Under the pieces are notes generated by a model. That model was given only the letters and a program-made list of their open reading frames with translations, made no database searches and was not told the origin of the DNA. DNA of 64,000 bases, from NCBI RefSeq assembly GCF_042697365.1, contig NZ_CP137605.1, one strand, 5' to 3'. Source of the stretch: Brucella pseudintermedia. GTDB lineage: Bacteria; Pseudomonadota; Alphaproteobacteria; Rhizobiales; Rhizobiaceae. The stretch's first letter is position 1; each line of letters begins with the position of its first letter. A program made the translations under genes and the position numbers. This document shows positions 26,981 through 33,821 of this stretch, one piece after another.

Positions 26981-27580
26981 ATGACCCGCCGCCGCCTGAT
27001 CTTTGCGGGAGCGGCCCTTGCGCTTTATGCCGGCGCGGCTCAGGCAGCACCCAAAAAACCTTCCGGAACGGCACCGCAGGCGGATGTCTATCTGCTGCGC
27101 GGGTTCGGAGACATTTTCTCCACCGGCATTGACGAGATCGGCAGGCAATTGCAGGCCAATGGCGTCGACGCGCATGTCGAGGGCCATCAGGCATGGCGTT
27201 TTGTGCTGAACCGGATACTTGCCGACCAGCGCGAGAATCCGCGCGCGCCCGTGGTTCTGATTGGCCATTCGCTTGGCGCCAATGCTGTCATCGACATTGC
27301 GGCCGCTCTTGAAAAAAAGGGGATATCGGTCGCCTATATGGCGACCTTTGCCGCCACAGCGCCTGCGCCACTGCCCGGCAATATCAAGCGTGTCGTGAAT
27401 TTCTATTTCAAGCAGCATGGCTGGGGCCTGCCGTTGACAGCCGGGCCGCGTTTCCGGGGAAGCCTCGACAATCGCGACTTTTCAGGCATGAGGGATATCG
27501 GCCATTTCAACATCGAGAAGCAGCGCCCGCTTCAGGATGAAGTGGTTCGCAATGTGCTGAGTATCGTACGCTCAAGGTGA
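26981..27580 (+). CDS. Exported alpha/beta hydrolase-like protein
   Basis: A 199-residue protein with signal peptide TRRRLIFAGAALALYAGAAQA; the triple Arg may be a Tat signal. The elbow GHSLGANAVIDIAAAL is a typical nucleophile motif, and a His in DIGHFNIEKQ near the end could complete a triad. An in-frame ATG at 26945 would add a 12-residue extension; 26981 gives a normal signal peptide. Probably a periplasmic lipase- or thioesterase-like protein. Monocistronic. Confidence 0.8.
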   Translation: MTRRRLIFAGAALALYAGAAQAAPKKPSGTAPQADVYLLRGFGDIFSTGIDEIGRQLQANGVDAHVEGHQAWRFVLNRILADQRENPRAPVVLIGHSLGANAVIDIAAALEKKGISVAYMATFAATAPAPLPGNIKRVVNFYFKQHGWGLPLTAGPRFRGSLDNRDFSGMRDIGHFNIEKQRPLQDEVVRNVLSIVRSR

Positions 27581-27765
27581 TGGGAAGCCGACTGGCGGCC
27601 CCATCAAAGGCTATTTTAGAAAGATGTAGCGGGCAAAATACGGCGACCGACCGACTTCATCTGCGCTCTAGAGCGCGTCCATTGAACGCGGAATCGCGTT
27701 GAGGATTCCCTTGATCGCCGAATTCTGATTCCATCGCTCCGACTGGTGATTTGGTTGGAGGCAAT

Positions 27766-28149
27766 ATGACCCGGGCTTTGAGTGATGATCTGCGTAGCCG
27801 CGTTCTGGCTGCGTCACGGGATGGCATGTCGGCGCGTTCAGCGGCAGCCCGATTTGGGATTGGGATTTCAACAGCCATCGCCTGGATTGCGAGTGCGCGG
27901 GCAGGTCTGTTGACCCCGGCGAAGCAGGGCCGACGCGGCGGCTCACGCCTGGATCCTCACGAGGACTTCATCTTCGGCTTGATCGAAGAGGCGAAGGACA
28001 TCACGCTTAACGAGATGGTCCGGCGATTGCATGAGGAGAGAGCCGTATCGATCGGCCGCAGTGCGCTTGACGTCTGGCTGCGAAAGCGCGGCTGGACTTT
28101 CAAAAAAAGACCGCACATGCACTGGAGCAGGACCGCCCTGACCTGCTGA
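27766..28149 (+). CDS. IS630 transposase, frame A (DNA-binding part)
   Basis: A 127-residue product with an N-terminal helix-turn-helix (SARSAAARFGIGISTAIAWI) and a second HTH-like region. GGAGG precedes the ATG. The reading frame reaches the A-run at 28102-28108 (codons AAA AAA AGA); a -1 shift there leads into frame B, giving the full transposase. Without the shift it ends at 28149. Confidence 0.9.
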   Translation: MTRALSDDLRSRVLAASRDGMSARSAAARFGIGISTAIAWIASARAGLLTPAKQGRRGGSRLDPHEDFIFGLIEEAKDITLNEMVRRLHEERAVSIGRSALDVWLRKRGWTFKKRPHMHWSRTALTC

Positions 28150-28709
28150 AGCCTCGCCAGGACTGGTTCGACGGCCAGCTCGATCTCGATCCAGCGCGCC
28201 TCGTCTTCATTGATGAAACCGGCCTGAGCACGAAGATGTCCCGGCTTCGCGGACGAGCCCCTTGCGGAGATCGATGCCGTTCACCGGTCCCACACGGCCA
28301 TTGGAAGACAACGACATTTACCGGTGCACTCAGACTATCCGGCATGACCGCGCCCATGGTCCTCGACGGTGCGATGAACGGCGTCGCATTCCAGGCCTAT
28401 GTCGAACAGGTTCTCATTCCAACCTTGGTGACCGGCGACATCGTCATCATGGACAACCTGCCGTCACATAAGGCGCAGGGCGTGCGTCTCGCAATCGAAG
28501 GTGCCGGATGCCGCTTGCTCTACCTCCCTCCATACAGTCCAGACTTCAACCCCATCGAGAAGGCTTTCGCCAAGCTCAAGGCCGTCTTGCGCGCCAAAGC
28601 CGAGCGGACCGTCGAGGGCTTATGGAATATCGTCGGCCAGATCGTCACGCTGTTCGAACCACAAGAATGCGCCAACTACTTCAAATCCTGCGGATATGAC
28701 CCCGAGTAA
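28107..28709 (+). CDS. IS630 transposase, frame B (DDE catalytic part)
   Basis: The -1 frame after the A-run encodes the DDE domain: first Asp in VFIDETGLSTKM, second Asp in VIMDNLPSHK, Glu in NPIEKAFAKLK, and the family motif YLPPYSPDFNPIE. The first internal ATG is at 28236, past the first Asp, so an active enzyme needs the frameshift fusion. Both frames look intact, so the element could still be mobile. Confidence 0.9.
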   Translation, partial: KTAHALEQDRPDLLKPRQDWFDGQLDLDPARLVFIDETGLSTKMSRLRGRAPCGDRCRSPVPHGHWKTTTFTGALRLSGMTAPMVLDGAMNGVAFQAYVEQVLIPTLVTGDIVIMDNLPSHKAQGVRLAIEGAGCRLLYLPPYSPDFNPIEKAFAKLKAVLRAKAERTVEGLWNIVGQIVTLFEPQECANYFKSCGYDPE

Positions 28710-28788
28710 AGTGGACGCGCTCTAGGGTCAGGACCCATTGATTTGAACTGACGGCTGTGATTCAGATGGGCGTATAGGAGCCCGACTG

Positions 28789-29139
28789 ATGAGTAATTTG
28801 TTTTGGCTGACGGACGAGCAAATGGCTCGTCTTCAGCCCTATTTCCCCAAGAGCCATGGCCGCCAGCGCGTTGATGATCGACGCGTTCTGAGCGGCATCA
28901 TCTTCGTCAACCGCAACGGGCTGCGTTGGCGTGATGCGCCGAAGGAATATGGCCCGGCGAAGACGCTTTATAACCGCTGGAAACGCTGGGGCGACAAGGG
29001 CGTATTTATCCAGATGATGGAAGGTCTGGCCGTGCCTGAAGCCGCAGAGCACAAGACCATCATGATCGATGCGACCTATCTCAAGGCCCACCGCACGGCT
29101 TCCAGCTTGCGGGTAAAAAAGGGGGCGCGGGCCGCCTGA
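28789..29139 (+). CDS. IS5-family transposase, frame A
   Basis: A 116-residue product starting MSNLFWLTDEQMARLQPYFP, typical of IS427-group OrfA, with first catalytic Asp in IMIDATYLKAHRTA. Its frame continues to the run AAAAAAGGGGG at 29115-29125, where a -1 shift fuses it to frame B. Confidence 0.92.
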   Translation: MSNLFWLTDEQMARLQPYFPKSHGRQRVDDRRVLSGIIFVNRNGLRWRDAPKEYGPAKTLYNRWKRWGDKGVFIQMMEGLAVPEAAEHKTIMIDATYLKAHRTASSLRVKKGARAA

Positions 29140-29549
29140 TTGGACGCACGAAAGGCGGCATGAACACCAAGCTTCATGCCGTAACGGATGCGAGTGGTCG
29201 CCCGATCAGCTTCTTCATAACGGCAGGCCAGGTCAGCGATTACACCGGTGCTGCCGCCTTGCTTGATGAACTTCCCAAGGCCAAATGGTTGCTGGCCGAC
29301 CGTGGCTATGATGCCGACTGGTATCGTGACGCTTTACAGGCGAAGGGGATCACTCCCTGCATTCCAGGTCGAAAATCCCGCAAGAAGACCATCAAATACG
29401 ACAAACGCCGCTACAAACGGCGCAACCGGATCGAGATCATGTTCGGGCGTCTCAAAGACTGGCGGCGTGTCGCTACGCGTTACGACCGGTGCCCAATGGC
29501 CTTTCTCTCCGCCATCGCTCTCGCTGCGACCGTTATCTTCTGGCTATGA
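29118..29549 (+). CDS. IS5-family transposase, frame B
   Basis: The -1 frame carries the rest of the DDE domain: GRTKGGMNTKLHAV, second Asp in LLADRGYDADW and Glu in RNRIEIMFGRLKDWRR. An internal ATG at 29160 could start a separate OrfB of 129 residues. Intact by eye. Confidence 0.92.
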   Translation, partial: KGGAGRLIGRTKGGMNTKLHAVTDASGRPISFFITAGQVSDYTGAAALLDELPKAKWLLADRGYDADWYRDALQAKGITPCIPGRKSRKKTIKYDKRRYKRRNRIEIMFGRLKDWRRVATRYDRCPMAFLSAIALAATVIFWL

Positions 29550-29565
29550 GCAATGAGTCCTGACC

Positions 29566-29781
29566 CTAGCAAGGAGCTGTTGGTGCTGCTCCGCCCGCTG
29601 TTTCCACTCGCTGAATATAGCGAACAGAAGACAAAAAGCCATTACCTGCCTTACTCTTGACCTCCAGCAGGAGTTGCGGAATGCTATTGGGTGTATCGCT
29701 CGGGGCTTTCGCACGCACGGCGCCGATGATCAGGCTGCCATCCGATGCTTGCCAGCCGAATGTTGAACAGCTTGCTTTTTA
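29566..29781 (-). pseudogene. DUF3455 protein fragment cut by the IS element
   Basis: The minus strand encodes TFGWQASDGSLIIGAVRAK, then IPQLLLEVKSKAGNG and YIQRVETAGGAAPTAPC, which match the C-terminal half of DUF3455 proteins (exported, unknown function). The frame ends at a TAG made by the CTAG duplication of the IS, losing the last ~20 residues. On the other side an in-frame TAA and AT-rich DNA replace the N-terminal ~120 residues. It marks the host gene broken at the edge of the scar zone. Confidence 0.7.
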
Positions 29782-29926
29782 TTTACCCCCCCAAAAAATA
29801 GCCACTCTGAAATAATAGTCTGTAAAACTTCATTATTATTTGCTGTCAAAAAATTGCAATATCTTCTTTTTTATTTTACATTAATGTATTTCAGCGGCGG
29901 GAAGAGTTTAGTTCGGAGATGAGAAT

Positions 29927-30463
29927 ATGAATTTGGAAGATTTTAACTCCATCGAGCTGAAAAAGATTGCTACAGATGGCGATCATGCCTTAGTCACTAA
30001 GAAAACATCAGCCGAGGTGGTTGATATTGTTACAAAATCAATGTCATTTCCGATGGAAGCCATCATTAAAAGATACAGAAAAGAGCACAATATCGATCTG
30101 AAGACGGCGTCGCTTCATGAAAGAGAGTTAAAACGCTTTCTGGCGTTGGCGGCTATCTACGACGTTCCACTCGGAATGCGGGGACCAGTCGATGAGCTCT
30201 GGCATACGTTTATAATCTTTACTGTCGATTATATGAACTTTTGTCAAACGGTAGCGGGACGTATGATACATCATGTTCCTACACGAGATGATGAGCCTAT
30301 AGCGTTTGGAAAAAAATCTGCCACCTTATTTGATGAAGCGTATAGATCTGTATTCTCCTGCGAGCCCCCAAGCGAAATTTGGCCTCAAAATAATACTAAT
30401 AGTGATTGCCAGCACGAGTGTAGGCCAATTGATTGTTACCCCTGTGAATCGAAATTAAGTTGA
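29927..30463 (+). CDS. Glycine-rich-domain-protein (GRDP)-like, Cys-rich tail
   Basis: A 178-residue protein in DNA markedly AT-richer than its surroundings. The core VDELWHTFIIFTVDYMNFC with IHHVP downstream matches the conserved His-containing motif of GRDP-type proteins found in plants and bacteria, whose biochemical role is unknown. The C-terminal 35 residues hold five cysteines (SCEPP, DCQHEC, DCYPCE), suggesting metal binding or disulfides. It stands alone between the IS pair and selC. Codon use and GC suggest acquisition by transfer. Confidence 0.65.
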   Translation: MNLEDFNSIELKKIATDGDHALVTKKTSAEVVDIVTKSMSFPMEAIIKRYRKEHNIDLKTASLHERELKRFLALAAIYDVPLGMRGPVDELWHTFIIFTVDYMNFCQTVAGRMIHHVPTRDDEPIAFGKKSATLFDEAYRSVFSCEPPSEIWPQNNTNSDCQHECRPIDCYPCESKLS

Positions 30464-30905
30464 GCGATTTCAGGAGTTTATGGTATTCATCCCATCCTTA
30501 AGAAGCATGACACGACATATTGCAAGAATATAATTTTCGGTTGGGCTCTAAGGAATGATAGTCAACCGCAATACCTTTGGAGTCGCAGATTACAGCGGCA
30601 GTTTGCTAGAGATGGTCAAGAGGATCATCATCGCAATGCGACTTCTTGGGTGTACCTTGGGTGCAAAACTGCATTTGTTCGCGTCACGTTCTGCATACGT
30701 CTATAAGCGACTGGCCAACTGGAACCGCGCAAATTAGCGGTTCTAGGCTTTCCCGATTGCGTTGACGTGATATGGAAGCTTGGCTTTGGTGCCGCACGAT
30801 AACTAAAGTTGACGGGTAGACGCGGAAATTATGCGACCGGCTCGAAAACGCAAGTTAGGACAAATTACTATTTTTTTTCAAAAAACTCAATGATTTCAAT
30901 GCGAT
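30464..30905. other. AT-rich gene-free stretch between the GRDP-like gene and selC
   Basis: No convincing gene. A 60-codon frame at 30555-30737 has no Shine-Dalgarno and no recognisable domain. Base composition is like the preceding gene, so this is probably remnant island DNA lying downstream of selC. Confidence 0.5.
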
Positions 30906-31001
30906 TGGCGGAAGAGAATGGGAGTCGAACCCACCAAAGACCGTCTATCGGCCCCTCCCGGATTTGAAGTCCGGACATGCCACCGGGCATGCATCCCTTC
31001 C
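30906..31001 (-). tRNA. selC: tRNA-Sec (anticodon UCA), element/host hybrid
   Basis: A 96-nt selenocysteine tRNA with encoded CCA. Acceptor stem GGAAGGGA pairs with TCTCTTCC (eight pairs, one G-U), a 6-bp D-stem CATGCC/GGCATG closes a short loop, the anticodon loop is CTTCAAA, and a long variable arm precedes TTCGA of the T-loop. The 5' part up to the anticodon comes from the integrated element and the 3' part from the host: the original 5' half, GGAAGAGA and beyond, lies at 46850-46889 directly after selB and would pair perfectly with this 3' end. It reads in the same direction as the integrase, whose stop is 77 nt upstream. Confidence 0.95.
30962..30976. repeat. attL core
   Basis: Left copy of the 15-bp crossover repeat, inside the anticodon arm of the hybrid tRNA-Sec. 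Outside it (lower coordinates) lies the host-derived 3' half of the tRNA; inside lies the element-derived 5' half. Confidence 0.9.
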
Positions 31002-31078
31002 AGATATTGTTTCTATTACATAATTTCCGTTTTGGCAGTAGCCGGAAGCTTCGTTTTGCTACCCATTTGCTACCATTT

Positions 31079-32233
31079 CTATTTTCCCTTCTTTGCTACC
31101 GCATTACTGATCATGGCGTCAATCTGGGCGGCGGCGTTGGCCTGCATCCCCGGCATGACATGCGAATACAGATCAAGCGTGATGCCGATAGTCGAATGGC
31201 CTAGCCGTTCACTGGCAATCTTCGGATGAACACCAGCGGCAAGCAATTGGGTGGCGTGGGTATGCCGGAGGTCGTGGAAACGAATGCGGGGAAGATCGAG
31301 ACCCTTTATCAAGTCCTGCCATGCGTCAGTCAGCGCCCTGGGCTGGAGCGGTTTACCCTCATGATCGGCAACAATGAAGTTATCGTCAGTGAGGCGTATT
31401 CCGAGTAGCAGCAGGTTTTCCGCCTGCTTGGCGCGATGCGACTGCAATGTGGCTGCGACCGAGGCAGGAAGATCGACAACGCGTCCCTTGCCTGATTTTG
31501 GCTCTTTGTAGTGGGTTTCCTTATTCGTCTGCTCTGCGCTTTCGATGACCATCAGACGCGATCCAACGAAATCCACGTGCTTCCATCTGAGTGCGGCAAT
31601 CTCCCCTCGCCTCAAGCCGCACATCACTGCCAGCAACACCGGAATGTGCAACCGCTTACCCTCGACCGCTTCAAGCAAAATCGCTGTCTGTTTGGCGTCA
31701 TACGCGGCCATTGGCTTTCGATTGATCTTTGGAGCCTTGGACATTTCAGCGGGATTACTCGAAAGCAATTTCCACACAATGGCCTGTTTGAGAGCCATGA
31801 CCAGTACACGACGCATGTGTCTTACTGTCGTTGGAGAAAGCCCTCCCTTCCCATCATGACGACCAGATACCAGCGCCTTCGAAAGCGCGCTGTCGATGCG
31901 CTCCGTTTCGAGCTTATTCAGAATAGTGTTTCCGAGTGCAGGTATCAGCTTCTGGTCGCAAAGCTCAGCGTATCGCTCATGCGTTTTGTTCGACACGCTT
32001 GGCTTCACATGATCAAGCCACCGCTTGAGGTATTCTGCGACTGTCGTTTTGTCTGGATTGATATAAATGCCGCCCTTAATTTCCGAAATCAACCTCGCAC
32101 ACTCAACTTGAGCCTCGCGCTTGTTGCCGTGGAAGGTATGCCACTTGCGGCGGCGCTGACCAGTTTCTGGATCAGGGACGTCAAGGACAATTGCCCACTT
32201 ACCGGGCGAGCGTTCGCGGATATGGCCTTTCAT
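31079..32233 (-). CDS. int: Tyrosine recombinase integrase
   Basis: A 384-residue phage integrase: N-terminal arm-binding part, core-binding SAM-like domain (about 65-165) and catalytic domain with the Arg in CGLRRGEI, HDLRHTHAT, GHSTI and the nucleophile Tyr in LDLYSHV. It integrates the element at the anticodon arm of tRNA-Sec. Its start overlaps the stop of the upstream ribbon-helix-helix-like gene (ATGA). It points toward and ends 77 nt before the hybrid selC, so its transcript may carry the tRNA. Confidence 0.96.
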   Translation of the reverse strand: MKGHIRERSPGKWAIVLDVPDPETGQRRRKWHTFHGNKREAQVECARLISEIKGGIYINPDKTTVAEYLKRWLDHVKPSVSNKTHERYAELCDQKLIPALGNTILNKLETERIDSALSKALVSGRHDGKGGLSPTTVRHMRRVLVMALKQAIVWKLLSSNPAEMSKAPKINRKPMAAYDAKQTAILLEAVEGKRLHIPVLLAVMCGLRRGEIAALRWKHVDFVGSRLMVIESAEQTNKETHYKEPKSGKGRVVDLPASVAATLQSHRAKQAENLLLLGIRLTDDNFIVADHEGKPLQPRALTDAWQDLIKGLDLPRIRFHDLRHTHATQLLAAGVHPKIASERLGHSTIGITLDLYSHVMPGMQANAAAQIDAMISNAVAKKGK

Positions 32234-32685
32234 TTCTCGTTCTCTTTTCCTCTCTGGAGAAGGTCTTTGACAACTTTAAATCGATCTTCAATTGCCAAAT
32301 GTCCAAGAGCAGGGTTCTTAACGACCCCTTCTGTGAGAGTGGCTTTGTCCAAATTATCTCGGATAAATTTCACATCCCGCCGCAACTGACCAATACTGTT
32401 AAACACCTCTTCCACGACAGGGTAAAACTCGGCATCATTTTCGATAAGGTCGCTGATCTTGTCGCCAAACGCGTTCAGGTTGGCGTTGGTTTTATCCAAT
32501 AAAATCAATGTTTCCTTTATATACTGATCGGCATTCAACGCCATTTGGCAAAGGCGGCGAATGGCTTCCGATCGACTATCCACCCGATTTGCAAAACGCC
32601 AGTCGTCAATCGCTTGAAGCTCATCTTCGGTGATTACCATTTGCAGGCGTTTGCTTTCGCTGTCGCCAAGTCTTGGCCGGGCCAT
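32230..32685 (-). CDS. Ribbon-helix-helix-like protein upstream of integrase
   Basis: A 151-residue protein. The N-terminal 45 residues (KRLQMVITEDELQAIDDWRF, then VDSRSEAIRRLCQMAL) look like a ribbon-helix-helix DNA-binding fold, similar to MobC/Arc-type proteins; the rest is helical. The ATG at 32685 is preceded by GGAG; a longer frame lacks support. Coupled to int, it probably regulates the int promoter or excision. Confidence 0.75.
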   Translation of the reverse strand: MARPRLGDSESKRLQMVITEDELQAIDDWRFANRVDSRSEAIRRLCQMALNADQYIKETLILLDKTNANLNAFGDKISDLIENDAEFYPVVEEVFNSIGQLRRDVKFIRDNLDKATLTEGVVKNPALGHLAIEDRFKVVKDLLQRGKENEK

Positions 32686-32798
32686 TTGGGGAAAACTCCG
32701 TATTTTTCGACAAACATACACATTATTGGTTGCAGGTCAAAACAAACTAAGCTAAGTAGGTTTCGTGTGTAAATTTGTGGTGAATAGAAAGTGAACAC

Positions 32799-33008
32799 AT
32801 GACACTCGAAGAAGCACTGACGAAACCAACCATTTCCGTGGTCGATGCTGGTAAGCTCTTTTTCGGCCTTGGTAAGAATTCAGCCTACGACGCCGCCAAG
32901 CGCGGCGATTTCCAGACAATCAGAGTTGGAGGCAGGATCGTTGTGCCAGTTGCGCCACTGGCCGCAAGCCTTGGACTTCGCGCCAATATCGGAGGCGCAT
33001 CACAATGA
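32799..33008 (+). CDS. Excisionase-like small DNA-binding protein
   Basis: A 69-residue protein with an AlpA/MerR-type winged-helix pattern: ISVVDAGKLFFGLGKNSAYD, then AAKRGDFQTIRVGGRIVVP. Such proteins act as excisionase or activator in prophages. Divergent from the int operon with 113 bp between, so it may set the lysogeny/excision balance. The next gene overlaps it by four bases. Confidence 0.75.
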   Translation: MTLEEALTKPTISVVDAGKLFFGLGKNSAYDAAKRGDFQTIRVGGRIVVPVAPLAASLGLRANIGGASQ

Positions 33009-33613
33009 CCCAGAAAACAAAATGCCCGGCAGAGGCTGCAACCTCAAAACCGGGCGACGTTCACCTCACCCACCAAGGAAAGAAGAACATGGATACAGTT
33101 ATCATAGATGCGCCTCGCGATGCAATAGAACGCCCTATCGACCGGGTAACGCGCCTCTCCTATGAGCTTTGCGATGCTCTGGACGAATATGCTGACGGTA
33201 CGATGATGGCCGCAATCACGCCGCGCAGTCGTGCGGTAAGCTGCCCGGTACTGCTCGGGCCAATCAGCACTCACCGCGCCATGGTGGGCTTGCAGGCCGC
33301 GAATACACAGCCATCGTATGATCCACTGCTAGAAGCGATTGACGCCTATCTGGCTGGTCTGGATGACTTCAACAAGAACGCCCCGCAGGGCAATGACGAG
33401 GCGCAGGCTTATGCCGAGGTGTCTTATGGTCCACCGCTCGAAGTTCTCTGTAACTGGACACAGCCAGCATGGACCCGTCAGGGCGCGTTGAAAGCCTTGC
33501 AGATCGCGATGGCTGACAGCAACGGCGTTTACGGCTCTGAAGCCGCCGAACGCATGATACGGGCCGCTATGGGCTATCTGGCAGGCATTCAGAATTATGG
33601 AGCGCCAGCATGA
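33005..33613 (+). CDS. Element protein, unknown function
   Basis: A 202-residue cytoplasmic protein with no recognised domain. It starts with ATG overlapping the stop of the excisionase-like gene; an internal start at 33089 with an AAGGAAAGAAG leader is also possible. It ends in ATGA, coupled to the tiny gene that follows. Acidic and helical, and probably specific to this kind of element. Confidence 0.65.
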   Translation: MTQKTKCPAEAATSKPGDVHLTHQGKKNMDTVIIDAPRDAIERPIDRVTRLSYELCDALDEYADGTMMAAITPRSRAVSCPVLLGPISTHRAMVGLQAANTQPSYDPLLEAIDAYLAGLDDFNKNAPQGNDEAQAYAEVSYGPPLEVLCNWTQPAWTRQGALKALQIAMADSNGVYGSEAAERMIRAAMGYLAGIQNYGAPA

Positions 33614-33720
33614 TGCTCCTCTATTCATTCCGCAACCGCTGCTGGCAATGGCTGGCGCTCTGGGCCTGTAAGCAAGCTGACCGCTCATATGAAGCCTTCA
33701 TGCGGAGGTACGACCGATGA
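33610..33720 (+). CDS. Tiny basic protein (36 residues)
   Basis: Starts in ATGA with the upstream stop and ends in ATGA with the next start. Aromatic- and Arg-rich (NRCWQWLALWACKQ), possibly membrane-associating. The double overlap argues that it is translated, or that its reading couples the flanking genes. No family recognised. Confidence 0.5.
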   Translation: MMLLYSFRNRCWQWLALWACKQADRSYEAFMRRYDR

Positions 33721-33821
33721 GCACTTTCCGCATTAGATTGGCCCGGTTCGTTCTCAGAGCGTCCCGTTGGTTTGCCGAGTTCATTTGCCCGGAAATTAAC
33801 GGCAAGGGGGATCGCTCATGA
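33717..33821 (+). CDS. Tiny basic protein (34 residues)
   Basis: A second short frame linked by ATGA overlaps on both sides, running into the topoisomerase start at 33818. Sequence is Arg-rich (RIRLARFVLRASRWF), amphipathic by eye. It may mainly serve translational coupling to the large gene. Confidence 0.5.
   Translation: MSTFRIRLARFVLRASRWFAEFICPEINGKGDRS

Larger units (their letters stand above)
27671..28722 (+). mobile_element. IS630-family insertion sequence
   Basis: A 1052-bp element with terminal inverted repeats beginning GAGCGCGTCCA on both ends, flanked by TA on each side (27669-27670 and 28723-28724), the target duplication expected of IS630/mariner elements. It carries a transposase in two frames linked by a run of seven A. 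Its right-hand TA is also the site of the next IS element. Confidence 0.92.
28726..29565 (+). mobile_element. IS5-family (IS427 group) insertion sequence
   Basis: An 840-bp element with inverted ends GGTCAGGAC.../...GTCCTGACC, flanked on both sides by CTAG (28722-28725 and 29566-29569). The left CTAG includes the TA duplicated by the neighbouring IS630 copy, so this element landed on the edge of the first one. It carries a two-frame transposase. Confidence 0.9.

Noticed and set aside
30555..30737. 60-codon frame in the AT-rich stretch
   Set aside because: No ribosome site and no recognisable family.
30918..31229. Plus-strand frame of 103 codons over the tRNA-Sec
   Set aside because: It is antisense to the tRNA and the end of the integrase; no domain, no Shine-Dalgarno.
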